Shown here piece by piece: positions 1-13,610 of a stretch of DNA of 64,000 bases (position 1 is its first letter; every line of letters begins with the position of its first letter). Below the pieces are notes generated by a model. That model worked only from the letters and a program-made list of their open reading frames with translations. It was not told the origin of the DNA and ran no database searches. The position numbers and the translations under genes were made by a program. The DNA is from Eleftheria terrae (lineage in GTDB: Bacteria > Pseudomonadota > Gammaproteobacteria > Burkholderiales > Burkholderiaceae_C), in the NCBI RefSeq assembly GCF_030419005.1, contig NZ_CP106951.1:558001-622000 (forward strand), written 5' to 3'.

Positions 1-1
1 C

Positions 2-94
2 GAGGTGCTGTCGGGCAAGGCGCGGGCCGAGGCCTCGCTGGCCGGGCTGGATGCCTCGGCCAAGCGCCTCGGCCGCGGCGGCAAGTGGCAGTGA
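2..94 (+). CDS. C-terminal end of a sugar ABC transporter substrate-binding protein (partial)
   Basis: Only the last 30 residues are in the window; the reading frame is open from the left edge and ends in TGA at 92-94. The residues (ending RLGRGGKWQ) have the Lys/Ala-rich helical character of the C-terminus of extracellular solute-binding proteins. The assignment rests mainly on position: two carbohydrate permease genes and an ATPase gene follow at once, and the stop codon overlaps the next start. The ligand cannot be judged. Confidence 0.55.
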   Translation, partial: EVLSGKARAEASLAGLDASAKRLGRGGKWQ

Positions 95-1110
95 ACGAGG
101 CGGGCCGGGCGATGCAAGGCACATCCACCTCGGTAGCGGGCAGCGCTTCTTCCGGGGCGGCGAAGGCGGCTGCCCTGTCCCTGCCGGAGGCGGCGCGGCC
201 GGCCCGCGCCGGCTCGGCACTCGCGGCCCAGCGCAGCCGGCGCGCCTGGCTGATGCTGGCGCCGGTGGGGGTGGTGCTGCTGCTGGTGGCCGGCTGGCCG
301 CTGGCGCGCACCATCTGGTTCAGCTTCACCGATGCGCAGCTCGGTGGCCTGGCCGACGCCCAGTTCGTCGGCCTGGAGAACTACCTCGGCGAATACGGCC
401 TGCTGCGCGACGAGCAATGGTGGGGCTCGGTGGCCAACACGCTGCGCTTCGCGCTGCTGTCGGTCAGCATCGAGACCGTGCTGGGCCTCGGCGTGGCGCT
501 GCTGCTGAACCATCCGTCGCGCGGGCGCACGCTGCTGCGGGCGGCGGTACTCGTGCCCTGGGCCATTCCGACGGTGGTGTCGGCCAAGATGTGGAGCTGG
601 ATGCTGCACGACCAGTTCGGCGTGGTGAACCACTACCTGATGGCCCTGGGGCTGCTGTCCGCGCCGGTGGCCTGGACGGCCAACCCGGACCTGGCGCTGT
701 TCACGGTGGTGCTGGTGGACGTGTGGAAGACCACGCCCTTCATGGCCCTGCTGATCCTGGCCGCGCTGCAGATGGTGCCCGCCGACTGCTACGAGGCCGC
801 CCGGGTGGACGGGGTGCCGGCCTTCACGGTGTTCCGCAAGGTCACCCTGCCGCTGATCCTGCCTGGCGTGGCGGTGGCGATGATCTTCCGGCTGCTGGAT
901 GCGCTGCGGGTGTTCGACCTGATCTACGTGATGACCTCCAACAGCCGCACGACCAAGAGCATGTCGGTCTTCGTGCGCGAGCAGCTGATCGACTTCCAGC
1001 AGGTCGGCTACGGCTCGGCCGCCGCGACGCTGGTGTTCTTCACCATCGCGCTGCTGACGCTGCTCTACATGGGCCTGCTGCGCCCGGCCCTGCAGAAGGT
1101 GGAAGCCTGA
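91..1110 (+). CDS. Carbohydrate ABC transporter permease, MalF/UgpA type
   Basis: Inner-membrane permease of a CUT1-type sugar importer, 339 residues. About six hydrophobic segments are visible, the first around residues 50-70. The cytoplasmic EAA loop that docks on the ATPase (EAARVDGVPAFTVFRKVTLP) begins near residue 235. I chose the GTG at 91 because it forms a GTGA overlap with the upstream stop; GTG 85 and ATG 112 are alternatives. The gene is coupled to the next permease by a second stop-start overlap at 1108-1112. The substrate is probably an oligosaccharide or alpha-glucoside. A maltoporin-like gene and a glucoamylase-like gene lie 8-12 kb away, but that link is inference. Confidence 0.9.
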   Translation: MNEAGRAMQGTSTSVAGSASSGAAKAAALSLPEAARPARAGSALAAQRSRRAWLMLAPVGVVLLLVAGWPLARTIWFSFTDAQLGGLADAQFVGLENYLGEYGLLRDEQWWGSVANTLRFALLSVSIETVLGLGVALLLNHPSRGRTLLRAAVLVPWAIPTVVSAKMWSWMLHDQFGVVNHYLMALGLLSAPVAWTANPDLALFTVVLVDVWKTTPFMALLILAALQMVPADCYEAARVDGVPAFTVFRKVTLPLILPGVAVAMIFRLLDALRVFDLIYVMTSNSRTTKSMSVFVREQLIDFQQVGYGSAAATLVFFTIALLTLLYMGLLRPALQKVEA

Positions 1111-1946
1111 TGAGCAAGAAACGAATGAGCCTGTCCCGGCTCGGCTACCTCGCCGCTTCTGCGCTGCTGGTGGGGTTCTCGGTGTTCCCCTTCCTCTATG
1201 CGGTGTCGAGCTCGCTGAAAGGGCGTACCGGCCTGTTCTCGCCCGAGTTTCTGCCGGCGCATCCGACGCTGGAGAACTACGTCGGCGTCTTCAGCGAGCA
1301 GCCCTTCGCGCACAACCTGCTGAACTCTGTCGTGGTGGCGGGCGGCGTGGTGCTGCTCTCGCTGGGCCTGAGCCTGATGGCGGCCTGGGCGCTCGGCCGG
1401 GTCGACTTCCGCGGCCGCGGGGCCTTGCTGCTGACCGTGCTGTCGGCCTCCATGTTCCCGCAGGTGGCGGTGCTGTCCGGCATGTTCGAGCTGGTGCGCT
1501 GGGCCGGGCTCTACGACCACCTGGGCGCGCTGTTGATTGCCGACCTGCTGCTCACGCTGCCGTTCACCGTCTGGGTGCTGGTGACCTTCATGAAGCAGCT
1601 GCCGCGCGAGCTGGAGGAGGCGGCGACGATGGACGGCGTGGGCGTCTTCACGCTGGTGTTCCGCATCTTCCTGCCGCTGCTGTGGCCGGCGGTGGCGGCC
1701 ACCGGGCTGCTGGCCTTCATCGCCGCCTGGAACGAGTTCCTCTTCGCGCTGACCTTCACCCTCTCGACCGAGCAGCGCACCGTGCCGGTGGCCATCTCGA
1801 TGATCAGCGGGCCCAGCGGCTACGAGCTGCCCTGGGGCAGCATCATGGCCGCCTCGGTGGTCGTCACGCTGCCGCTGGTGGGGCTGGTGCTGTACTTCCA
1901 ACGCCTGATCGTCTCCGGCCTCACCGCCGGGGCGGTCAAGGGCTGA
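1110..1946 (+). CDS. Carbohydrate ABC transporter permease, MalG/UgpE type
   Basis: Second membrane subunit of the sugar importer, 278 residues. The N-terminal transmembrane helix (YLAASALLVGFSVFPFLYAV) is followed by the short periplasmic segment typical of MalG-like proteins (PTLENYVGVF) and five further hydrophobic segments. The EAA loop (EEAATMDGVGVFTLVFRIFLP) lies near residue 169. ATG 1110 overlaps the TGA of the first permease. It pairs with that permease to form the heterodimeric channel. The ATPase gene starts 23 bases downstream of the stop, so the set is one operon. Confidence 0.92.
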   Translation: MSKKRMSLSRLGYLAASALLVGFSVFPFLYAVSSSLKGRTGLFSPEFLPAHPTLENYVGVFSEQPFAHNLLNSVVVAGGVVLLSLGLSLMAAWALGRVDFRGRGALLLTVLSASMFPQVAVLSGMFELVRWAGLYDHLGALLIADLLLTLPFTVWVLVTFMKQLPRELEEAATMDGVGVFTLVFRIFLPLLWPAVAATGLLAFIAAWNEFLFALTFTLSTEQRTVPVAISMISGPSGYELPWGSIMAASVVVTLPLVGLVLYFQRLIVSGLTAGAVKG

Positions 1947-1969
1947 GCCAAGAAAGTGAGAACGAGACC

Positions 1970-3112
<1,143 letters not shown>

Positions 3113-3224
3113 CGCCCCGGCCGCCCGGCTGCGCCGGCAAGCCCCCGAGGGCGGGCGGGGCGGCCGGCTTCGCGGCACACTGCGTGGTGTCCTGACTCGT
3201 TCGGCTGACCAGGCCCGGTTGACC

Positions 3225-4487
3225 ATGCAGTACCCGCGCCCGCGCAAGACCCGGATGCCACGCCGGCCCGCATACCAGCCGGCTCGTCGCCACCTGGCGC
3301 TGGCCGGGCCCGCCTGGCTGCTGCTGCCCCGCTGGGCGCACGGCAACGAGGGGCGCCCACCCGCGCCGTGCGCCCGTTGGCCATTGTGGGAGGCCTACCT
3401 GGCGCATTTCGTCCAGGCCGACGGGCGGGTGATCGACGACCAGCATGCCACCCGCTACACCACCTCCGAAGGCCAGGCCTACACCCTGTTCTTCGCGCTG
3501 GTGGCCAACGACCGGGACCGCTTCGACACCCTGTTGCAATGGACCGAGCGCCACCTGGCCGGTGGCGACCTGCACGACCGCCTGCCAGGCTGGCGCTGGG
3601 GGCGGCACGACGACGGGCGCTGGACGCTGATCGACGCCAACTCCGCCGCTGACGCCGACCTGTGGCTGGCGCACACCCTGTTCGAGGCGGCCCGACTGTG
3701 GAAGCAGCCACGCTATGGCGGGCTGGCCTATGCGCTGCTGAGCCGGGTGAAGGAGCAGGAGATCGTGACGCTGCCCGGCCTGGGGCCCATGCTGTTGCCG
3801 GCACCGCTGGGCTTCGTGCTGGGGCCGGGGCTGTGGCGCCTGAATCCCAGCTACCTGGCCCTGCACCAGTTGCGTGCCTTCCAGCGCATCGATCCCAGCG
3901 GCCCGTGGCAGGCCCTGGCGGACAACACCTTGACGCTGCTGCGCGGTGCCTGCACCCGCGGCTATGCGCCCGACTGGGTGAACTACAGCGCGGCCCGCGG
4001 CTGGCATGCCGGCCGCGACAGCCCGCCACTGGGCAGCTACGACGCGGTGCGCTGCTACCTGTGGGCCGGGCTGCTGGCGCCGCGGGATCCGTTGCGCGGC
4101 GCCTTGCTGGCGGTGCTGGGCGGCATGCGCCGGCACCTCGAGGCGGGCGAGGCCACTCCACCGCAGAAGGTCGACACCGACAGCGGCCTGCCTTCCGGCG
4201 AGTCGCCGCCCGGCTTTTCGGCGGCCTTGCTGCCTTACCTGCAGGCGCTCGGGCGCGAGCAGTTGCTGGCCCGGCAATGGGCCCGCGTCCGCCGTGCCAG
4301 CCGGACGGAGGAGGGCGCTGCCGCTCCCGGCTGTGCTGACGCCTCCCCGGCGGCCACCGGCCTGGTGGGGCGCCCCCCCACCTACTACGACCAAGTGCTG
4401 ACACTGTTCGGCCAGGGCGCGCTGGAGCGGCGCTTTGCCTTCGACACCGAGGGCCGGCTGCTGCCGGCCTGGCAGGCGGCGGACTGA
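3225..4487 (+). CDS. bcsZ: Endo-1,4-beta-glucanase, glycoside hydrolase family 8 (BcsZ-like)
   Basis: Periplasmic cellulase of the cellulose synthase system, 420 residues from ATG 3225 (ATG 3255 would give 410). The N-terminus has several Arg residues and then a hydrophobic stretch (LALAGPAWLLLPRWAHG) that fits a signal peptide. Family motifs: TSEGQAYTLFFALVANDR with the candidate general acid E82; SAADADLWLAHTLFEAARLW; and GSYDAVRCYLWAG with D273 at the position of the E. coli BcsZ base D243. The C-terminus YYDQVLTLFGQG is also typical. It is convergent with bcsS-bcsB-bcsA and so is not in their operon, although the function is shared. It lies 112 bases after the ABC ATPase gene. Confidence 0.9.
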   Translation: MQYPRPRKTRMPRRPAYQPARRHLALAGPAWLLLPRWAHGNEGRPPAPCARWPLWEAYLAHFVQADGRVIDDQHATRYTTSEGQAYTLFFALVANDRDRFDTLLQWTERHLAGGDLHDRLPGWRWGRHDDGRWTLIDANSAADADLWLAHTLFEAARLWKQPRYGGLAYALLSRVKEQEIVTLPGLGPMLLPAPLGFVLGPGLWRLNPSYLALHQLRAFQRIDPSGPWQALADNTLTLLRGACTRGYAPDWVNYSAARGWHAGRDSPPLGSYDAVRCYLWAGLLAPRDPLRGALLAVLGGMRRHLEAGEATPPQKVDTDSGLPSGESPPGFSAALLPYLQALGREQLLARQWARVRRASRTEEGAAAPGCADASPAATGLVGRPPTYYDQVLTLFGQGALERRFAFDTEGRLLPAWQAAD

Positions 4488-4581
4488 GCGGCGGCGCCCG
4501 TGTGCCGGGCGACCCGGGCAGGCGTCACGACCGCCGCCAGCATCCGCGGCCACCGCGGCCGGCCGGTGCCGAGGCGGTGGA

Positions 4582-5310
4582 TCAGAAGGTCTTGGAGGCG
4601 GCCAGCCCGAGGTAGGCGCTGTGGCCGCCGTCGCGTGCATGGGCCCGGCCGGCATTGAAGTCGAGCGTCAGGCCCGGCGCCACCTGCCGCCCGGCGAACA
4701 GGCCGATCTGGTTGTTCCGGTAGTCAGGGCCGGCCGCGATGCTGGCCTCCACCCCGCCGCGCCAGCTCGCCTGGGGCCGCCAGCCCAGCCGGGCGCGCGC
4801 AAAGCGGCCGCGGGTGCCGAAGCTGTAGGACGCCAGCAACTCGCCATCGGTGCGCGGGCCCCAGGCCTGGCGCAGCGAGAGCTGCGGCGTGAGGGTGAGC
4901 TGCGTGCCGTCGGGCCCTTCGGAGGCGACGTCAGGGCGCCGCCGCGTGTGGCGTACGCCGGCCGAGACGGAGAGGTCGACCTGCAGCGAATCGTGCTGCC
5001 AGACATGGCCCAGCCCGGTTTCCACGCCAGGGGCGCGGGCGCGCACCTCCACCTGGCGGCCCTCATGGTCGGTGTCGTAGCGGTAGGTCAGCCAGCTGCC
5101 CACCGTCTTGTGGTACCAGCCGCGGCCCAGGCTGCCGCCCCAGACCGGCCGCAGCCACCCGAGGTAGCTGTAGCTGTTGTCCGGCGACAGTTGCAGGCCG
5201 GCAATCCACAGCTGCATGACCGGTTGCGCCGAGGCGCCGGTGGACATGGCCACCGCGATGCCGGCGACGCAGGCGGTGCGTGCCAGCCAGCTTGCTGCAG
5301 ACGGGCTCAT
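4582..5310 (-). CDS. bcsS: Cellulose biosynthesis protein BcsS (outer-membrane beta-barrel-like)
   Basis: Exported protein of 242 residues: an N-terminal signal peptide ends near ASAQ (residue 29), followed by alternating aromatic/polar strands. The C-terminus is LAASKTF, with the terminal Phe of an outer-membrane beta-barrel. It matches my memory of the BcsS family (CBP_BcsS), found with bcsA/bcsB in alpha- and betaproteobacteria and of unknown biochemical role. The ATG overlaps the stop of bcsB by 4 bases, so it is translationally coupled as the last gene of the bcsA-bcsB-bcsS operon. No bcsC is present, so this barrel may take part in glucan export; that is inference. Confidence 0.75.
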   Translation of the reverse strand: MSPSAASWLARTACVAGIAVAMSTGASAQPVMQLWIAGLQLSPDNSYSYLGWLRPVWGGSLGRGWYHKTVGSWLTYRYDTDHEGRQVEVRARAPGVETGLGHVWQHDSLQVDLSVSAGVRHTRRRPDVASEGPDGTQLTLTPQLSLRQAWGPRTDGELLASYSFGTRGRFARARLGWRPQASWRGGVEASIAAGPDYRNNQIGLFAGRQVAPGLTLDFNAGRAHARDGGHSAYLGLAASKTF

Positions 5311-7628
5311 CGCGCCCCCTTGTCTTCACGGCGCTGCCCTTCCTGCGCAGGCAGGTGGCGTCGGCGGTATCCGGCCAGCACGGCCCGGCTCAGCACCACC
5401 ATCAGCGTCAGCAGCGACAACACGATCAGCAGGGCCCACCACGGGTACTGCGACACCCACAAGCCCAGCCCGCCGCGCAGGGAATAGGCCGAGAACGGCG
5501 CGTCCTCCGCCGCCACCGTGCGCATGTCGTCGACGCCCGGCCGCCACACCGCCAAGTTGCCGCGCAGCCGGCCCCAGGCGCTGTAGCCGATCACCTGGTG
5601 CATGCCGGCCTGCACGGCGGCCGGCGTGCCGGCGGTGAACAGCGTCACCGGCACGCCGTCGTCGAGCACGGTGGCTGCGATGCTGTGGTCGTCCAGCGCG
5701 TTGCCCATGCTGACCTCAGCCCCCAGGGTGCGGGGCGCCGCAGCGCCGGCATCGAGGGACTCGCGCAGCTGCATCAGCGTGTCGCCGCCCTCGATGACGG
5801 CGACCTCCACCGACTGGATCAGCGGCACCGCCGCCACCAGTTCGCCGGCGCGTCCCAGCCCGGCGGCCGAGCGCACCCGCTCGGGCAGCTTGGACAGGGT
5901 GCCGACCCAGATGCGGTTGCGCGCGCTGCTGTCCTCGCCCACCACCAGGGCGGTGCGCAGCAGGGGCCCGCGGAAGACCTGGGTGAGCTTGCCCATCAGC
6001 GTCATGCCGGCGCCCACCGTGGCATCGTCCGCGTCGGTCAGCTGCACCGCCATGCCGAGGCCGACTGGCGCTGTCGGCAGCGGGCGGCCGTCACGCGCCA
6101 GCAGGGCCAGGTCGGGCCGCTTCAGCGGGCTGCCGCCAAAGCTCTGCACCGTGCTGTCGTCGTAGATGGTGACCGCCAGGTTGCCGGGAAAGAAGGACTG
6201 GCAGTCGCCGCCGTTGGACAGCGGCACCAGCACCGGCTGCAGCTCCAGGCTGTTCCAGCCCGGCCGCAAGGCGCCGGCCGGCACGCTGACGGCGTAGTTC
6301 TCGTAGGTGCCGCCGTTGCGCTCGCCCAGCGGAATGGTGCCATGCAGCGCGCCATTGGCCAGCACGTTGAGGCCGGACTGGCCGGACATGCCGCTCGAAT
6401 AGCTCGCATGCACCCGCACCTGGATACGGCCTTGCCAGCTGCCGTTCCAGAACGTGAGCCGGGCGCCGCCGGGCAGCATGCCCTGGTAGGTGGTGGTGCG
6501 GTAGCCGAGCGCGCTGAGCGGGAAGGCATTGGTGGAGGGCTTCAGCGTGGCCGCGGCGCCGGTGACCGAGCCCAGCGGCGGCATGCGCAGCTGGCGGATC
6601 TCGGCCCAAGCGCGGTCGGGCCAGGGCATGCGCTGCATCGCGAAGGCGGCAGCCACCAGGGCCAGCTCGGCTTCCTCGCGGGCGGCCAGCACCAGCACGA
6701 AGCGGGTCGGGTCGTTCGGCAGTGCGCGCACCGCGGCGATCGGCCCGGACTGCGGTGCAATGCCCAGGCCCGCCAGGTATGAGGCCAGCGAGCCGAAGGT
6801 GCCCAGCAGCACCGCGCCCCGGCTGCCTGCCGGCATCTGCGCGCCGAGGGCCGCCATGTCGGCCGGGAAGCGGCCGCTGCTCAGGCGCACCGGCACATAG
6901 TCGTAACGCTGGCCGATGCCCTGGGCCACCAGGCCCATGGCCGACAGCAGCGCCTTGGACGGTGGCGTGGCGGTGAGCACGCTGACGTCGGGGGTGCTGC
7001 TCCAGCCGGCCTTGTCGAACAGCGCGTCGAGCCGGTCGAGCCGCGGCACCACGGGCCGTGGCGTCGCCACGATGCGAAAGCGCGAATCGGCCAGGTCGAG
7101 CTGGGTCCACAGCTCCGGCGCCATCGGGTATTCACAGCGATCGGTGTAGTGCTGCGCCACCGACAGCCGCACGTCGTTGAAGCCGTCGCGCAGCACCTGC
7201 ACCGGCACGGCCACCTCCTGGCGGAAGCCTCCGGCGCGTCCGTCCAGCCCGAACTGCCCCACCACATGGCCGTTGACCTCCACCTCGAACTGCGAGGCCA
7301 CGGTCAAGGCGCGCGACACGGTGCCTGACAGCGCCAGCCGCACTTCGCGCGCCTGCCACAGCGCGGGCATCGGCAAGGACAGCCGCAACTCGCCGGCCAG
7401 GCCGGCCAGCCGGCGCGGCGTCGTGTCGCCCAGCAGCTGGCTCAGCGGCAGCTCAAAGCGCTGGTCGCCCGCCGCCGCTGCGGCGACCACGCCGGGCGGT
7501 GCGGCGGGGGGCGCCTGGGCGGGTGCCTTCGATGCCACCGGAGCCTGGGCCTGCGCCAGGCCGGCAAGCAGGGTCACCAGCAGCGCGGCCCGCCGCAGGA
7601 GGGAGGAAATTGAGTCGATAGCCATCAT
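5307..7628 (-). CDS. bcsB: Cellulose synthase regulatory/periplasmic subunit BcsB
   Basis: Membrane-anchored periplasmic subunit that guides the nascent glucan leaving BcsA, 773 residues (the usual BcsB length). There is a signal peptide (LLVTLLAGLAQAQA) and a Pro/Ala linker. Family segments include DRCEYPMAPELWTQLDLADS, NGGDCQSFFPGNLAVTIYDDS and GALHGTIPLGERNGGTYENY. A single C-terminal transmembrane anchor (WWALLIVLSLLTLMVVLS, about residues 737-754) is followed by basic residues. The ATG overlaps the bcsA stop (ATGA), so the two are coupled. A second ATG three bases later is an equivalent start. Confidence 0.95.
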   Translation of the reverse strand: MMAIDSISSLLRRAALLVTLLAGLAQAQAPVASKAPAQAPPAAPPGVVAAAAAGDQRFELPLSQLLGDTTPRRLAGLAGELRLSLPMPALWQAREVRLALSGTVSRALTVASQFEVEVNGHVVGQFGLDGRAGGFRQEVAVPVQVLRDGFNDVRLSVAQHYTDRCEYPMAPELWTQLDLADSRFRIVATPRPVVPRLDRLDALFDKAGWSSTPDVSVLTATPPSKALLSAMGLVAQGIGQRYDYVPVRLSSGRFPADMAALGAQMPAGSRGAVLLGTFGSLASYLAGLGIAPQSGPIAAVRALPNDPTRFVLVLAAREEAELALVAAAFAMQRMPWPDRAWAEIRQLRMPPLGSVTGAAATLKPSTNAFPLSALGYRTTTYQGMLPGGARLTFWNGSWQGRIQVRVHASYSSGMSGQSGLNVLANGALHGTIPLGERNGGTYENYAVSVPAGALRPGWNSLELQPVLVPLSNGGDCQSFFPGNLAVTIYDDSTVQSFGGSPLKRPDLALLARDGRPLPTAPVGLGMAVQLTDADDATVGAGMTLMGKLTQVFRGPLLRTALVVGEDSSARNRIWVGTLSKLPERVRSAAGLGRAGELVAAVPLIQSVEVAVIEGGDTLMQLRESLDAGAAAPRTLGAEVSMGNALDDHSIAATVLDDGVPVTLFTAGTPAAVQAGMHQVIGYSAWGRLRGNLAVWRPGVDDMRTVAAEDAPFSAYSLRGGLGLWVSQYPWWALLIVLSLLTLMVVLSRAVLAGYRRRHLPAQEGQRREDKGAR

Positions 7629-9880
7629 GGTGCGGAGGAGGGTGAAGACGGCAGCGCCCGCCGCGGCAGCCGCTTGCGTGCCAGGAAAAGCAGGTGCCCG
7701 ACGCCGTGGCGCACGGCATAGCGGGCCAGCCCCAGCAGCCCGCGCAGCACGCTGCGCCCGGCATGCCGGCGTTCGTTGTTGGCCACCAGCTGGTCGCTGG
7801 AGCCAAAGGCCAGGTCCACGCCGAGCCGTTCGGCCGCCTCGCTGTCAGCCTGGTACTTCAGGCCCAGCGCCAGCCGCCCGGCCGATGGCTGCCGCAGCGA
7901 CAGCACTTCGCCGAGCAGCCGGCCGCCGCGGCCCGGCAGCTCGATCTCGACCACCTGGTGCAGCGCGATGGCCGGCTTGGCCGCGCCGGCTTCGAGTTCA
8001 AGCGTGAGCCCCAGGCCGCTGGCCGAGGCATTCACCGTGTGGCCGGCCAGCGCCTGCCCGTCGCCGAGGTGCACCCGCACCGGCTCCCGATGCGGGGCAC
8101 GCGGCTCCGAGCGCAGCTGGCGTTGCTCGAAGGTGATGCCCAGGGCGCCGAGCAGCAGCAGCACGTCGAGCACCGCCCAGAACTGCACGAAGGCGATGGC
8201 GCCATGGTTCCACGGCTCGCTCGCGTAGCGCACCATGCCGAACACGATGCCCAGGCTGGTCAGCACCAGCAGCAGGTAGAAGGGCGTGGCCAGCGTGGAG
8301 ACGAACTCGCGGTCGAGCACCTCGCCCTTGGGGGTCACCTTGAACGACGGCGATCGCGGCCGGCGCACCACCTCGACCAGCCCCTGCACCACGTACACCG
8401 ACTGGATGATTTCGTAGAGCTGCGACATGAACGGCCAGCGCACCCGACCGAAGAAGAACTGGGTGGACACCAGCGAGGCGATCAGCGCCGGCCCGGCGTA
8501 GGCCATCAGCTGCCCGGCCGTCGTGTCGCACAGGTTGATGCCGAACAGCAGGTAGGCCGGGGGGGCGAGCAGCATGATGATGCGGGCTGCCGCGAAGCCC
8601 CAGTAGAACGCGAAGTTGGTGTAGAGCACCCGCTGCACCAGCGACAGCCCGGGCAGCCGCCACGGGTTCTTCAGGATGAAGATCTGCAGCATGCCCTGGC
8701 CCCAGCGCACCCGCTGGACGATGAAGCCGGAATAGGTCTCAGGCTGCAGCCCGGACACCATCGGCCGGTTGTAGTAGGCCGACTTGTAGCCCAGGGCCAG
8801 CGCATCCAGCGTGGTCTCGGCGTCTTCGGTGATGGTTTGCCCCGAGACCCCGCCCAGCTGGTCGATCACGCTGCGCCTGAGCACCGCGGCCGAACCGCAG
8901 AAGAAGGAAGTGCCCCAAAAATCCAGCCCCGGCTGCATGACGTCGTAGAACAGCTCGTTCTCGGCCGGCGAGCTCTCGAAGGTGGACAGGTTGCGCTCGA
9001 CCGGGTCGGGGCTGACGAAGTTGTGTGGCGTCTGCAGCACGAACAGCTTGGGATCGGCCAGGAAGAAGCCGACGCAGCGCTGCAGGAAATCGGCGGTGGG
9101 GATGTGGTCGCAGTCCAGGATCAGCAGCAGGTCGCCCTGGGTCTTTGGCAGGGCGCTGTTGATGTTGCCGGCCTTGGCGTGCAGGTTGCGCTCCCGCGTG
9201 ATGTAGCCGGCGCCGAAGCGCTCGGCCAGTGCGCGCAGCTCGGCGGCCCGGCTGCGCGCGGCAGCGGCCTTGGCCGGGTCGGCGTCCTGGCACTTCTGGA
9301 CGGTGCCGCCATCGTCGAGCACCCACACATGCAGCTTGTCCCTCGGGTAGTGCATCTGCGTTGCGGCGATGACGGTGGGCCGCAGAATGGCCGGGTCTTC
9401 GTTGTAGGTGGGGATGTAGACATCCACATGCGGCAAGGCGCCCGGGTCGTCCGGCAAGGGCAGGCTGCGGCGGAAGAAGGGCTCGCTGTTGACGAAGAAG
9501 CCGAGCAGCATGTTGACCAGGCCGTAGCCCTCTGCCGCCAACAGCAGCAGGCCGCACACCATCGCCACCAGTCCGTATTGCAACGGCAGCGACTCGGTGG
9601 CCCGCCAATGCATGTACCGCAGGGACAGGAAGGTGCACAGCAGGATCGTGGCCAGGCGGGTCAGCCGCCGTGCTTCCAGTTGCCGGGTGCGCCGGCCGAT
9701 GCGGTAGCACAGCCCCAGCAAGAGCAGCAGCGAGCCGGACCACACCATCTGCGCTTGCTGCGAGGTCGGCAGCATGGCCAGGAAGAGGAAGGCCGCCAGC
9801 CCGAGCACCCAGCCGGCGCGCTGCCAGCGCTCACGGCGGCCAGGCCGCGGCACGGTGGTGCCCGCCGCGGCGGCGGTCAT
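7625..9880 (-). CDS. bcsA: Cellulose synthase catalytic subunit (UDP-forming) BcsA
   Basis: Inner-membrane glycosyltransferase (GT2) that polymerises UDP-glucose into beta-1,4-glucan and extrudes it; activated by cyclic di-GMP. Length 751 residues from ATG 9880. Catalytic signature: LDDGG (about 186-190), DCDH (about 254), TED (about 349) and QRVRW (about 387-391), plus FFCGS. The transmembrane helices flank this domain on both sides. The C-terminal PilZ domain keeps both c-di-GMP elements, RAPHR (RxxxR, about 593-597) and NASASG (NxSxxG, about 615-620), so c-di-GMP control is expected. First gene of bcsA-bcsB-bcsS. No bcsQ, bcsC or bcsD gene lies in the window. Confidence 0.96.
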   Translation of the reverse strand: MTAAAAGTTVPRPGRRERWQRAGWVLGLAAFLFLAMLPTSQQAQMVWSGSLLLLLGLCYRIGRRTRQLEARRLTRLATILLCTFLSLRYMHWRATESLPLQYGLVAMVCGLLLLAAEGYGLVNMLLGFFVNSEPFFRRSLPLPDDPGALPHVDVYIPTYNEDPAILRPTVIAATQMHYPRDKLHVWVLDDGGTVQKCQDADPAKAAAARSRAAELRALAERFGAGYITRERNLHAKAGNINSALPKTQGDLLLILDCDHIPTADFLQRCVGFFLADPKLFVLQTPHNFVSPDPVERNLSTFESSPAENELFYDVMQPGLDFWGTSFFCGSAAVLRRSVIDQLGGVSGQTITEDAETTLDALALGYKSAYYNRPMVSGLQPETYSGFIVQRVRWGQGMLQIFILKNPWRLPGLSLVQRVLYTNFAFYWGFAAARIIMLLAPPAYLLFGINLCDTTAGQLMAYAGPALIASLVSTQFFFGRVRWPFMSQLYEIIQSVYVVQGLVEVVRRPRSPSFKVTPKGEVLDREFVSTLATPFYLLLVLTSLGIVFGMVRYASEPWNHGAIAFVQFWAVLDVLLLLGALGITFEQRQLRSEPRAPHREPVRVHLGDGQALAGHTVNASASGLGLTLELEAGAAKPAIALHQVVEIELPGRGGRLLGEVLSLRQPSAGRLALGLKYQADSEAAERLGVDLAFGSSDQLVANNERRHAGRSVLRGLLGLARYAVRHGVGHLLFLARKRLPRRALPSSPSSAP

Positions 9881-10137
9881 GCAGGCCCTCCGATCCCGGC
9901 GGGCCGCTCGATGCGGGCTGGCGCTGGCGGCCCGGGGCAAAAGACGGCATCTGGAGACTGCATGCGACGCTCGTGCGGAACCTGCGTTTCGACAGAGCGA
10001 TCCACGGCAAGCCACATGCCCGGGCACGTGCACCCAGTGCCCGGATGCCCGGGATGCCCGCCCCGGGCGGTGGCCGGCCGCGAGGTGCGCAGCGCCGCGG
10101 CGCACGTGGGTGCCTCAAGCGCCGGCCGGCGGGCGCC

Positions 10138-13565
<3,428 letters not shown>

Positions 13566-13610
13566 CGCCGCTCCTGGCTCGCCGCCGCGCGGCGGTTGGC
13601 GCGTGGCCGT

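Noticed and set aside
51..1946. A single long open frame covering both permease regions
   Set aside because: Its first part is a different frame of the first permease gene and codes Arg/Gly/Ala-rich sequence without helices; only the part from ATG 1110 is the real second permease.
5280..6782. Long + strand open frame opposite bcsB
   Set aside because: High-GC shadow frame rich in Arg, Gln and His; bcsB on the other strand has clear family motifs.
9881..10137. Search for a c-di-GMP riboswitch or small bcs gene upstream of bcsA
   Set aside because: No conserved riboswitch core or conserved small frame could be recognised.
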